Shown here: positions 13,775-25,751 of the stretch, in pieces
Numbering within the stretch: the stretch's first letter is position 1
Layout of the letters: each line of letters begins with the position of its first letter
Origin: Hydra vulgaris
Lineage: Eukaryota > Cnidaria > Hydrozoa > Anthoathecata > Hydridae
DNA: 64,000 nucleotides
Assembly: GCF_038396675.1 (NCBI RefSeq)
Contig: NC_088926.1
Coordinates: 14,434,001-14,498,000, forward strand
Direction of reading: 5' to 3'
Position numbers and translations under genes: made by a program
The notes under the pieces: generated by a model
Told to the model about the DNA's origin: nothing
Databases searched by the model: none
Seen by the model: the letters and a program-made list of their open reading frames with translations, nothing else

Positions 13775-13926
13775 ACCATTTCTTGAAGTTATTAGACCAT
13801 TTTTTTAATAAAACCATTTCTTGAAGTTATTAGACCATTTTTTTAATAAAACCATTTCTTGAAGTTATTAGACCATTTTTTTAATAAAACCATTTCTTGA
13901 AGTTATTAGACCATTTTTTTAATAAA
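13775..13926. repeat. 38-bp tandem repeat, four perfect copies
   Basis: ACCATTTCTTGAAGTTATTA plus 18 further bases, repeated exactly four times (152 bp). It lies inside the diverged satellite zone; its GACCATTTTTTTAATAAA part resembles the unit junction of the 184-bp satellite. Perfect identity implies a very recent expansion. Confidence 0.95.
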
Positions 13927-14716
13927 AGTTTTTAAATGCAAACTTATACTTTTTTAGTAAATATATTTAGTTTAAGATTAATTACAGAAAAGTTATTTAT
14001 ACATAAATACCCATAAGAGGCAAAATTTATTTCACTGTTTTTAATGCACATCTGTTTTATTTTTGCAACTTTATTATAGTATTTTTATTTACTGTTTTTG
14101 ATTATAATCTATGATTCCACTTATTTATTTTAAAATAAAACAACTTCTTATTTTGTTTTTATTTTGTTTTGTATTTTGTTTGATTAATTAAATGGAACAA
14201 ATGGTTGTAACATTTGAGTATTAATAGCAATACTTATGCGAGAACTTATTTTTGTTTAAATGTTGGTTTTAGAAAAATAAAATATTGAAATTAAAACATA
14301 ATTAATGACTAGAACATCAGCATTGTCACAAACTAACATATACAATCAAGATTGGAATAAATGATTCAAAGATTTAGCTCCAGATGAGTAAATTTTAGTT
14401 TCACAGAAGTCCGGTGTTTCACCTGCTTTGATAACTGACATTTTTTTTATCTCCAAAAATTCTATTTTGAAAAGTTTCCTGTATTTCAGAACAAATGCTA
14501 TGATTCTCTGTTAGTTTACAAAAAACCATGCAAAGAATAGTAAAGCTTGGAATGAAGTTTTTATAAATGTTGTATATTTTGTCATAATTTTAGGTTCACA
14601 ATGTTTTTTAATACCAGGCACATTTTCTTTTATTGAGTTTTATTTTTCATTTTAATCATCTCTCATTGAATTCTTATTAAGAATGTTTTAAACAATAGAT
14701 TCAATATTGTTCATGA
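13927..14716. other. Non-coding AT-rich interval
   Basis: No gene or clear repeat recognised. It runs up to the start of the decayed transposase at 14717 and may include its element's upstream part. Confidence 0.45.
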
Positions 14717-15331
14717 TCAAAAAGTTTCTATTAATTGCTTGGTGAAATTAAAATCTCTCACTGATATTAATACTAATAACATTGATATTGCTGACAATAA
14801 CACAAATAAAAGCATAAATAAAGAAAATGTATTAAATATCCAACGTGAAATTCGTATAAATAAAAGCAGACAAAAGCTATCTGATTGCCTGAGTATAATT
14901 GATGTGTCACCGGTTAAACTTGTTTGAAAGCCATTTGTTAGCCGTATGAGCATTGGAAAAAAAAAACTTAAAAATATTTCAACATTTTTTTAAAGAAAAG
15001 CTACCAAGTTCTTTGAAAATTTTATTGACAGAATTTAATGTTTTAAATAATAAATATATTGTTGATTTAAAAAGAACATTCTTTGTTTATTTAGGGACAA
15101 GATTCAAGTATTGACTTTGTACCCACAAGAATGGTTACTTAAAGCAGTTAGTGAGTATTTTGGTGCTTTAAAATATCTAATTATACAACTTAGAGTGTAA
15201 GCAAGGAAGTAGTTCTTAAAGTTCCACAAACTAAACAAGGTAAAATGTTGCGTGATCAAATAACTAAATTGGTAAAAAACTTTTATAAAGATGGCGAAAA
15301 CTCTTTCCAGATGCCTGGTCAAAAGGATATA

Positions 15332-16589
15332 ACACATCGCTCAATAAGTCCGTAGGATAGCTAATAAAACAACAACATTTTGACATAATTTGATTTTATT
15401 CATCAACATAGTCTCATTTTAAGGCGATACAGTCATTCCAGCGCTTCTCTAACTTTTCGATACCATGTTTGTAGAACGATTTATCTTTTCCTTCAAAATA
15501 TGCTTCAGTTTCGGCGATGACCTCCTCATTCGATCCAAATCTCTTTCCCTGGAGCATCCTTTTGAGATCTGAGAACAGCCAATAATCGCTGGGGGCCAAA
15601 TCAGGCGAGTATGGTGGATGGGGCAACAATTCGAAGTGTAATTCATTCATTTTTACCATTGTTTTCATTGACTTGTGACACGGTGCATTGTCTTGATGAA
15701 AGAGAATTTCTTTCTTCTTCATGTGCGGTCGCTTTTCGTCAATTACAGCCTTCAATCGTTCCAATAATGCCATGTAATATTCGCTGTTGATCGTTTTACC
15801 TTTCTCAAGATAATCAATGAACAATATACCATGGCTATCCCAAAATATGGAGGCCATAACCTTGCCAGCAGAAGTTTGAGCCTTTGGGCGCTTTGGGCGG
15901 CTTTCACCCGCTGGTGTCCACTCAGCCGACTGTCGATTTGACTCAGGAGTGAAATGGCAAAAAATCCTTTTTATCTCGGTGAAATAGTGCCAGACATGCT
16001 TCAGAATCATCGATTCGTTGTTGTTTTTGGTCCGGTGTTAGCAAAAGCGGCACCCATTTCGAACAAAGCTTTCTCATACCCAAATGTTCGTGTAATATTG
16101 TAAACACACTGCCTTCTGATATCTTTATGGCCTCGGCAATCTCCTTCAATTTCAATTTGCGGTCGGATAAGACGATTTTATGGATTTTTTTGATGTTTTC
16201 CTCAGTAACTGCCGAATTTGGGCGACCGGAGCGTTCAGCATCATCGGTGTTTGTACGACCACGTTTAAAGTCAGCAAACCACTTTTCAACCATTTGCCTC
16301 GATGGAGAGGAGTCCGAATAAAACTTATCAAGCCATTGTTTGGTCTGCACCGTGTTTTTTCCCATCAAAAAGCAATGCTTAATGAGCACACGAAATTCTG
16401 ATTTTTCCATTTTTTTCAATTCACAAAAGTTGATTCAATCGTTCACACACTAACTTGGTAAATAATGGTCCAATTGTCATGAAACTTTAACAGATATCGT
16501 TTGAAGGTTTGTACTTTCTAAAAACAATACGGATTTGGTATTTGTGTTGCCATCTATATGTCATCCTACGGACTTATTGAGCGATGTGT
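15332..16589 (-). mobile_element. mariner transposon (1258 bp)
   Basis: Perfect 27-bp terminal inverted repeats starting ACACATCGCTCAATAAGTCC at both ends, with TA target duplications at 15330-15331 and 16590-16591. The length is typical of mariner elements. It carries a minus-strand transposase (16419-15414). It sits inside the decayed transposase gene at 14717-16860. Confidence 0.97.
15414..16419 (-). pseudogene. mariner transposase, deleted near first catalytic Asp
   Basis: Close to full length for a mariner transposase. Segment 16419-15943 (158 codons) carries both helix-turn-helix motifs (VEKWFADFKRGRTNTDDAER; EIAEAIKISEGSVFTILHEH). Segment 16010-15414 carries the rest: FTPESNRQSAEW, GKVMASIFWD, the second acidic residue in HQDNAPCH and the third in PYSPDLAPSDYWLF, with the D34D spacing of mariners. 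At the join near 15955, RDKKDF runs straight into CHFTPESN. The short stretch that in this family contains the first catalytic Asp (the DE-x-W motif) is missing and the frame shifts. The text is most like the mellifera/cecropia-type mariners. The enzyme is predicted inactive although its DNA-binding half is open. Confidence 0.92.
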
Positions 16590-17038
16590 TAAGTGTTAGT
16601 TGAAAAGTCAATATGCTAAAGCGATTAATTTTATCAAGCTTAAAAGAGTTATTTATTTCATTTAAAATTATTTATCCGCGTATAAATTTAGGGTTTTCCA
16701 AGCTTTGTGTTTTAAGACTTAATAGTGTGTTTTGCCAAACTCATCAGAAATCTATTCTGTATGCGTTTGTGTCTACCACCAAAATATGAAGTTAATTATC
16801 TTTAATTAAAATTAATTCCGTTTTAGAAGTTTTATACAAGATGTGTTGAAAACTTCTAAAACACGTATTTTATACGTCTTATACGCATCTTTAACCTATA
16901 GGAAGCGACTAGATAGCTAGTCGCTATCTCATTTCCCACCGGTAATATTGTAGTTTTACACCTTATTTAAAGTACCTCTTATTTTCTGATCGGCTTTGAG
17001 TGGAAGTATCCGTTTTCAATATTTAAATATTTTCAATG

Positions 17039-17127
17039 AAGTTTATTAAAAATATATATCGTAGTTATAGACATTAGTGAGAACATCACTAATGTCTATA
17101 ACTACGATATATATTTTTAATAAACTT
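17039..17127. repeat. Near-perfect 42-bp-stem palindrome
   Basis: AAGTTTATTAAAAATATATA onward through ACATTAGTGA is followed by a five-base loop GAACA and the exact complement back to TAAACTT. It is the first of several hairpins up to 17400. Confidence 0.95.
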
Positions 17128-17400
17128 TTTAGTTTATTAAAAATATATATCGTAAAAACACATTCAGTTGAACTTCAAAGCAATTATCTTTGCTTTGAAG
17201 TTCAACTAAAGGTAAACTCACCTTTAGTTGAACTTCAAAGCAAATTGCACTGCGGTACTTAAAACAGCAAAGCGATTCAGAAAAAGTAATTACTTCAAAA
17301 ATGTTTATATAAAGTTTATATAAACATTTTTTAATTGTGGGATATTTATTTTCAAAACATTTAACAGAGTTTTGAAAACAAATATCCCTCAATTAAAAAC
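17128..17400. repeat. Cluster of further hairpins
   Basis: Consecutive inverted repeats. AGTTGAACTTCAAAGCAA near 17167 pairs with TTGCTTTGAAGTTCAACT near 17190, and the same word appears again near 17226. AAATGTTTATATAAA pairs with its complement near 17302-17330. TTAATTGTGGGATATTTATT near 17329 pairs with the A-rich complement ending near 17397. The first 20 bases also repeat the arm of the preceding palindrome. No coding signal; the block lies immediately 5' of the LINE at 17404. Confidence 0.85.
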
Positions 17401-17403
17401 AAA

Positions 17404-19855
17404 GTGACGCATAAACCAACAAATAAATTTAAACCAGACTTAAAACCTGGCTTAAAATGTATTTATACTAATGCCACTTCCTTAAATAATAAGATAGATG
17501 AACTGCGTTACACCATCAAGGCATATTTTCCAGATTTAATTTGCATTACCGAAACTTGGTTTAACAAACTTTCTAATACACTTAAAGAAAATTACGTTTT
17601 ATATCGTTGCAATTTTCGTAAAAAATCAAATAAACTTATATGAAGTCATACTGCCAACTATAAACTGTATAGATACCAAACAAGTTTGGGCTTGTCTAAA
17701 TTTTGGAATCGAAAAGATTTTAGTAGGCATTTACAAGCCGCCGAATTCAAATAAACTTAATAATGAGAAAATTATAAATATAACCAATGCGTTGTAAATC
17801 TAACATTTCAAAGAGCCATTTGTCATAAAACAAAAATACTAGACTTAATAATAGTAAATAATGCAAACAGAGTCAACTGGATTCAACGTAGCGCTCCTTT
17901 TGGTAACAGAAATCAAACACATCATGTAATAACATGGCAATACATAATAAGTGAAAAATATGTAGGCAAGGCTAACACCTTATTATCTTGAGATATCAAA
18001 CTATATACACTCTATAAATTGGAATACTCTTTTCTTGAACAAAAATGTAAACGATTGTTGTGAGCTTTTTAATTACCGTTACCAAACAGCTTGTAGAAAA
18101 TTTATTTCATTAGTAATAATTAATCGTAATAACAGAAAAATATTTCTTAACAAAGAGATTATAAATGCTATCAAAAAGAAGAATAAACTCTGATCTATCA
18201 ATAGATTATTTTTATGGACGGATAATTTAAAAAAATCCAAATATAATAAAGTAAAAAAGTTAAAAAAGCTACAATAGAGTACGAAAAATACATTGCTAAA
18301 AATTGGGTGGTTTTCTTAACCCAAAATCATGGTGTTAAAAGTAAGAATAATTTTGGGATAGAGTTACTGAAGAGAAGTCTTAAGTTGATTATATAAAAAA
18401 GTTAAAAAAGCTACAATAGAGTATGAAAAATATATAGCTAAAAAATCAGACCTAAAACTGCTGCATATTTATATAAACAGAAAACGAAAAATTAAAAATT
18501 ATTTATCATCAATTGAGGATTCTAATTCGTGCATCATTACGGACCAAAAGCAGATTGCTGATACTTTGAACGAATATTTTCAATCAGTATTATTTATAGG
18601 AGATAACGATGATATTTTACCAAACTTTAAAAAAAAAGGTATAAAATTACGACAGTTTATTAGTATTACCTCAACTGAGGTTGTTAATATGATAAATGCA
18701 ATAAACCCAAAAAAATCAGTTGGAACAGATGGAATTCATCGTTTTGTATTAAAAGAATGTGTAAATGCTTTTTCTAATTCATTAACTTTATTATTTATCT
18801 AATCAATTTACGAAGGTGTAGTACCTATTTTATGGAAGGCAGCAAATATAATGCTGTTGTTTAAAAATGGCTGTAGAAATAAAGTTTCAAATTATAGACC
18901 ATTTTCCTTGACTTCAATTCTTTATAAAACTTTAGAACGTTTAATATCTAACCAACTCTTACATTATTTAAAGACTAACAATTTATTATTTTCTAATCAT
19001 AATGGTTTTATAAAAGGTAAAAGTTGCGCAACTAATCTCCTAGACTACATAGATATAGTAACAACAGGTGTTGCTAACGGTAAATCGTTTGATAACTTTT
19101 ATACTGATTTCAAAAATGCTTTTGACAAAGTTTTACATAGGAGATTAGCACTAAAATTTGAAGCATACGGCATTATTTTATTGAAGTGGATAATTTCTTT
19201 TTTAACTAATAGGAAGCAAAGAGTTGTACTTGGAGAAAGTGTATCATCATGGGTGAACATAGTTAGCTGGATACCATAGGGTTCTGTGCTTGGTCCAATT
19301 TTATTTTTAATATGCATCAATGATCTTCCAAGTCAATTTACAAACAAATTGTTGTTGTATGCAGATGATTGTAAAGTAATAGCTGAAGTTAATAATAAAA
19401 CGGACGCACATGCTTTACAAAATGATATTGCCATATTAGAAAAGTGGGTAACAAACTGAAAAATGCTACTCAATTATGCAAAATGTAGAAACATGCATAT
19501 TGGTAACAAAAATAAAAATTGACTTAAAATGGGAACCACAAACTAAAATTGCATCATCTATTGCAAACTATTAATTTGGTATAATATGCTAGTCGTTTAA
19601 GTATAAAAACAGTGAAATAATAAAATTGCTGTATTGTAGTTATATACTGCCACATTTAGAATTTTCAATACAGGTATGGAGTCCTTATCTTAAAAAAGAT
19701 ATAAATATATTGGAAAAAATTCAAAAACGAGTTACGAAATCTGTACCTTAGCTACGTCATCTATCATACAATGAAAGACAAGAAAAAATGAAACTGTCAT
19801 CTTTAAAACAATGAAGAATGCGATGAGATCTCATACAAATGTACAAATGTTATTA
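17404..19855 (+). pseudogene. CR1-like LINE ORF2 remains (endonuclease and RT)
   Basis: A decayed but long non-LTR element. 17404-17643 reads LKCIYTNATSLNNKIDELR and PDLICITETWFN, the start of an APE-type endonuclease. 17800-17990 keeps LDLIIVNNANRVNWI. After a decayed linker the reverse transcriptase is readable: NPKKSVGTDGIHRFVLKE (18700), LWKAANIMLLFKNG and NYRPFSLTS (18850), DFKNAFDKVLHRRL (19100), GSVLGPILFLICINDLP and YADD (19350). The C-terminal domain is at 19650-19850 (VWSPYLKKDINILEKIQKRV, LRHLSYNERQ). Stops and frameshifts occur throughout, with a local 70-bp repeat near 18290/18410. The YADD catalytic box is intact but the frame is not. Confidence 0.88.
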
Positions 19856-19860
19856 TGCAG

Positions 19861-20929
19861 TGGTGGATCCAGCATTTTTTGATCTTTGAGATAGCTAACT
19901 TCCAGACATCGAGCTAACTCCAAACATTTATATGTTTATACTTAAGTCAAATAATGAGTTTGCAAAAAAATGCGTTGATTGGAGGCTGGGAACAAAAAAG
20001 CCCAAAAATTTTTGCTGATAAAATATTTTTTGTACTATTCTCAACTAGACTTATATTCATCGATAATTTTTAAGTTTCATAGTATTATCTCTCAGCGTTC
20101 AAAAATTATGATCATATAAAGTTTAAACCCTCCTCAATTTGAGGGGGTCGTAATTTTTTTTTTTTTTTTTGACGTTTGGAAATAACTTTCCTGTAATTCT
20201 TTTTAAAACAAAAATGTTTACTTTTAAATTATATTAGAAACACTGATTTACACTTTATGATTTACTAATAATGAAAAAAAAAATTAATTTTTTTAAAAAT
20301 TGAATTTTTTTACATTCGGAAACTTTTTTCCGAATGTAAGATTACATTCGGAAATAGACGGAAACAGCAAATTTACCGGATATCAGCCTTTATATTGTAC
20401 ACACTTGTAATCTTTTGGGTTACCGGATCTGTAAGAAAATATTGCTTAATCGAATATCTAGACATAAACAGCCACCAAGATTAAATTTTTATATTTGAAT
20501 ATCTTGAAATTAATATATCTATGGACATTTTAGACGAAATATGATTACTATGAAAATATTTAGATACAAATAAAAGAAATATATGAAACCAATTTGATTT
20601 ATAAAGTTTTTTTTTACTAGAATTTAACTTCGTTATCCATTTTTATTATAAGTATGATTTTAAAAAGAAGTTGTTTCCGTCGTCCAAATATTGAAAAATA
20701 ATATTAGCCCTGGCTAATATTATAATAGTAATGGATGATCTAAATCCTTGGAACAGGGATTCAATATTGGCGAAATTTCAGGTGCTTTTTAAAATTTTAA
20801 TTTTATTTTGAACTTATTATCATTTTTCAATAATGTTTCAATTTAAAAGAAAATATTAAAAAAAAATTATAAGTTTTTAAACAATTATTGATGTAAATAT
20901 TAATAGTAATAAAAATACTAAATTAAAAC
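19861..20929. other. hAT-like terminus and non-coding sequence
   Basis: CAGTGGTGGATCCAGCATTT at 19861 resembles a hAT terminus and interrupts the end of the LINE. Inside are a GAGGGGGTCG motif near 20140, a poly-T run and a hairpin TTACATTCGGAAA/TTCCGAATGTAA near 20308-20340. No open frame and no confident opposite terminus. Confidence 0.45.
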
Positions 20930-21405
20930 TAAAAGTAATAAGAGTAAAGTAAAATAAAGTGTTTAAAAATAATGTTAAAATAAATTTAATTTTATAAAAG
21001 TAAAGTGTTTTTTTTTTTTTTAAAACAAATTAACTAAATAATTAATAACAACAAAATTTATTTTGACATTATTTTCAAAACTTATTACATGTAATAAGCC
21101 AAAATGGTTGTTAATTGCAGTTGTAACATTGTTACAATTATATTAAATAGTTATAAAAGTATTTTAGTTACTTGCATATAGCTATTTATAAACTGTTAAT
21201 TGCATTTGTAACATTGTTACATTTGCAATTAACCATTTTGGCTTATTATATGCAACAAGTTTTTAAAATACTGTTAAAATAAATATTGTTATCTTTGAGT
21301 ATTTAGTTAATTTATTACTAAAAAGAAAACACTTTACTTTTATAAAACTAACTAAATATATTTTAACATTATCTTCAAACATTGATTATAAGTAATAACT
21401 AACTA
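20930..21405. repeat. Palindromic MITE/foldback (~475 bp)
   Basis: Arms of about 200 bp (20930-21140 and 21190-21405) are imperfect complements. AAGTAAAGTG and AAATTAACTAAATAATTAAT on the left pair with the right arm. Central words TTGTAACATTGTTACA and CCAAAATGG occur on both sides of a centre near 21160. No coding capacity. Ends are not sharp, so no target duplication could be called. Confidence 0.8.
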
Positions 21406-22450
21406 AGCAAATAACTAAATAAGTAACTAAATAATATTATATTGCTGTCATTAATTATTTAGTTGTTTTAAAGATAAAATTTTTAACATAGTGTAATATT
21501 ATCATTAGGTATGTTACATAAAATTTTTTAATTGATTTATTGCATATTTAAAATTATGAAAATCAAAAAATTCTACAAAAAGTTTTAAGGTTTTAAGTAG
21601 CAAATTTTTGATATATGGGTTTGTTGAAGAATCTGTAGTCAAAAATAAGTTTTTCTTTGCGTAAATTGTTCTAACTTTGTCACTTCTTGACTAAACGCCT
21701 ACAACTTGGTATCAAAAGTAAGGTGTAAGAGAGAGCTATAAATTTATAATAGTTTTGAGCAACATGGTGTATTTAGGGGCACCAAACCACTATATATACC
21801 ATCAAAAAATTCTTTTTTTAAAATAAAACAAGCTTATTTTATCAAAAGTTGTAATTTTTATATACAAGAAACATTTATAATTTGCATTCAGACCGTGGCA
21901 AAATATGATAGGTGTATTTTTGAGTTTAGGGTGGATGGTGGTGTGATGATTTAACACAGCTTTTTATCAAAAATGAACAATTGATATAAATATTATATTA
22001 AAATGAGTAAATCTAATATAAAATACAAAAATTATAGTTCACTTTCTTTACAACATATACTTATGGTATATACATTGACTTAGGGTGAGGGGCATAAACC
22101 CTCGCCGCAGCCCCCTTTCCTTGCCACTTTAACCTAAAATAAAAAAAATTTTAAATGCTATTTTGATAAATATAGATTGATAATATTTAAAATTACAGAA
22201 GTTAGTATAAAATTATTTTACCACATTACAAGATGCATCAAAGTATCTATAGTTTTAGTAAATGGACCATTGTACCGTCTCCCCCTTTCATCTAAAAAAA
22301 AAAAAAAAAGAAAAACTATATATTATTTTGAAACAAAAACTGCAATTAGTTTGTATTGGCTTTTAGTAAATAATAAAAAATTTAAATCTCAGTAATGAAA
22401 CTTAATCATAATCATTGTTAACGATAAACACGGCAAGAATGTAAGCGATA
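21406..22450. other. Non-coding interval
   Basis: Nothing recognised. It contains a GC-richer word GGGTGAGGGGCATAAACCCT near 22083 and a poly-A run near 22297. Short open frames here look random. Confidence 0.5.
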
Positions 22451-22502
22451 TTGCAATTTTATGATAGATATCGCGATAGCGATATCTATCATAAAATTGC
22501 AA
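22451..22502. repeat. Perfect 24-bp-stem hairpin
   Basis: 22451-22474 (TTGCAATTTTATGATAGATA then TCGC) is the exact complement of 22479-22502, with the loop GATA between. It is preceded by GCGATA, so the stem apex repeats the GCGATA word. Confidence 0.95.
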
Positions 22503-23078
22503 GTAGCACCACTTGCGGTTTGGTTATTCCATGCCAAATCAGCATGACATGTCACTTTCAATTTTTGGTTTTGTAAATTTTTACATTATTTTGATTTTTT
22601 TTATGTCAATTAAATCAAAAGTCATTTAAAAAAAAGTAAATAAAAAACTATGTATAATAATATGATGTATCTAATATTTTGCATAAATACTTTAACAAAT
22701 TACAACATTTTTGTAAATTGAAAGACTATACACTAAATTTCATTTTGATTTAATATTAAATCTCCAAAAAAATCCATTCCATATTTACTCATAAAACATT
22801 TTATTCAGTGTAATAAATGTGAAAACTAACAAAGGCATAAAAAAGTTGACATGTGCTGGCTAATGTGAAATGATTTAGTACCTTATTGCAAGTCACACCA
22901 CTTGCAGCACCTAATTTGCAAGTCACTCTACTTGCAGTTACCTTTTTGTGCCATTTTTGGTGCATTGTTTATATATGTGTAAATAATAAACATTTGCATA
23001 ACAATTAGCTTTATTTATATAAATATCAGTATATAGATATATCTCATATCACAAAACTGTTATTATTGCAGTCTATCT
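22503..23078. other. Non-coding interval with CTTGC words
   Basis: AAGTAGCACCACTTGCGG (22501), AAGTCACACCACTTGCAGC (22890) and AAGTCACTCTACTTGCAG (22921) are three related short inverted words. They are possibly decayed ends of one small repeat family. Otherwise featureless. Confidence 0.45.
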
Positions 23079-23322
23079 TGTCGCCAGCCAAGAACTAAGA
23101 GGCCTTATGTCCACATTTTGTGTTTTTTCTGTTTATTATCAATAAATATTCAACAATCAATGGAGTATGTGTCCAATAAATCTAGTCTCAAGAATGATAC
23201 AACTTTTAAAAATGTTTAAATAATTAGTCAAACATTTTTTATAAATTAAATTTGAAAACTTGATTTTCTTGGAAACACAAAAAATGGACATACAGCCTCT
23301 TGGTTATCAGCTGGCAATATGT
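23079..23322. repeat. Small foldback MITE (~240 bp)
   Basis: GCCAGCCAAGAACTAAGAGG near 23085 and its imperfect complement ending near 23320 (CCTCTTGGTTATCAGCTGGC) bound the repeat. Both flank TATGTCCA/TGGACATA and ACAAAA words, then pair inward through AAACATTTTT. No coding capacity. Confidence 0.75.
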
Positions 23323-23841
23323 ACACTGTACAAAACCACATAATCAATTAATGAAAATATTAACTTTCTTGATATAAAATCAGCTGCAAGATGGAAATCC
23401 AAGAAATAGTAAAGACTTTTCTTTTCTATATTTATTTTTTCTACTTGCCCATCACACATTACAGACTTGCTATTAGCTGTTTCAAACCATTAATGGCAAA
23501 GTTCTCTCCCTATAATTCTTTCGTACAATATGTCATTTAAGCCAGCAATTTGCTTGTTAGACATGTGTTTAAATAAATTCTTCATATCATTAAAAGATAA
23601 GACACATTGTTGTTTTTCCAGCTTTCTTTTTTCTTATTCATCCAATTTTTGCCTTTTACATGTATTTCTTTTTTAAATTTCTGCTCCTAATGTTATATAG
23701 TTTAGTCGATTTTTTTTTAAAGAGCTGCATTAATAGACCTTTTAACAACATTTTTCTGTATATTAAGTTTATAATTTCTAGTCTATTGTCCTATTCTTTT
23801 TTGATGAGGGGATTTTCCTTTAGCTTGACTAAACATACCCA
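23323..23841. other. Non-coding interval
   Basis: No feature recognised. Minus-strand text may be a decayed continuation of the frame ending at 23842, but stops are frequent. Confidence 0.4.
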
Positions 23842-24640
23842 TTAATTCTTCACTATACATAACAGTACAGCTGGATTTAATTTGCAATCGTTAATTGTTA
23901 TCAAATTATCCATTACTACTTGTATACCAGTGAAATAATAAAAACTTGCAATCTCAGTTGAGATATAGAACTTTGACATCCAAGGTCCAGTGTGAAATTT
24001 TACAAAAATCCTAAGCTCACACATTTGTTTTAAAGCAGTTACATTACAAAAACAGTAAAGTACCACATTTTACTGTTCCAGTGGTCAGAAAATGTAGAAT
24101 TTTTTTCTCTGGAATTAAATTTTCACTTGAAGTCGACCTATTTTCCAAGTTTTATGTTTTGCTTATGGAAGTTCACTTCTAATAGGAGATAAAACATTGT
24201 GGAAGGTTCACTTCTAATAGGAGATAAAACATTGATGTACTCTGACAATTTTGCAACTGAATAAAACAAGAGTTTATAAATATTACTGCAAAGGGTAGGC
24301 TGTAATGATCATCTGTTTGTCAACACTGGTTTAAGGAAAGGGTTCATTGTAAAAAGCAAAGAAATGCTTCAAATATCTGCTGTTGTTGACAGTTAACTTT
24401 TGCTATATTCACAAGGCTTTGAATATTATTTGCAGTTATGTTATAGCCCAAATACTCATAGACTTTTTCAACAGTTTTATGCAATTCTCTATTATTAATA
24501 AATGCAAAAAGTATATGTCTGTTCCTACACTTGTTATTTGTTTCAGAAGACAATTGAAAGCTATCAACTAAATACTTTTTAAATGCTCCAGTAAATAAAA
24601 GCATCTTTTTTTTAGGGTTATGATACCTGTAGAAATGAAT
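23842..24640 (-). pseudogene. Unassigned decayed protein-like frame
   Basis: Two minus-strand pieces look more protein-like than the surroundings. One, at about 24640-24344, reads NPKKKMLLFTGAFKKYLVD, CRNRHILFAFINNREL and EYLGYNITANNIQSLVNIAK. The other, 24066-23842, reads ALKQMCELRIFVKFHTGPWM and IASFYYFTGIQVVMDNLIT. The intervening stretch has many stops and a local duplication of about 33 bp near 24175/24208. I do not recognise the family; the setting suggests a transposon gene. The upstream end runs into a TA microsatellite at 24700. Confidence 0.35.
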
Positions 24641-24696
24641 AATATAGATAAATATTAGGCATTCGAGTAAATTTTTCAGGAAAATAAAAAAGGCTG

Positions 24697-25400
<704 letters not shown>

Positions 25401-25751
25401 TATCACGCCTTGTTAAGAAGTGTTACGCAGCTTGCATTTTACCTGCGAAAAGATGATTTGCCTACGCGTTCAGCAGTTTTGCGTTACGCAAAAACTTTTA
25501 TCTTTTAGAAATAAAATTTAGTTCCAATTTGAAAAAAATGATAAAAAATGATTTTTCAAATAGGAACTTAGATTTTATTTGTAACTTTTGTATAGTGAGA
25601 AAAAAAACCTGTCTGTATGATTTTTAAGGCGTTAATAAAATAACTTTAATTACAATGCGGTACTTGAAAAGACGCTAGTGATGCAATATAACTTCTAACA
25701 ATACAAAATATATTTGCTGAGTTGAGTTACTTTGAAATGTGCAGAGTTGTT

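Larger units (their letters stand above)
14717..16860 (+). pseudogene. Old transposase gene split by a mariner (N-terminal part)
   Basis: Two plus-strand pieces, 14717-15331 and 16590-about 16860, belong to one decayed gene interrupted by the mariner. The left piece reads NKSRQKLSDCL, DVSPVKLV, LYPQEWLLKAVSEYFGALKY and, in another frame, KVPQTKQGKML, LVKNFYKDGENSFQMPGQKDI. The right piece continues SVS(stop)KVNMLKRLILSSLKELFISFK and NLGFSKLCVLRL. This order matches the N-terminal half of an invertebrate transposase family whose later part carries SDG-xx-QYK and FFA-x-SHGK motifs. That later part is seen in the element at 59367-63155. Removing the mariner and one TA restores the frame across the junction. 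Several stops and frameshifts show it was already dead or has died since. Confidence 0.72.

Noticed and set aside
14717..14953. Minus-strand hydrophobic frame
   Set aside because: Antisense to the plus-strand transposase fragment that has family-matching text.
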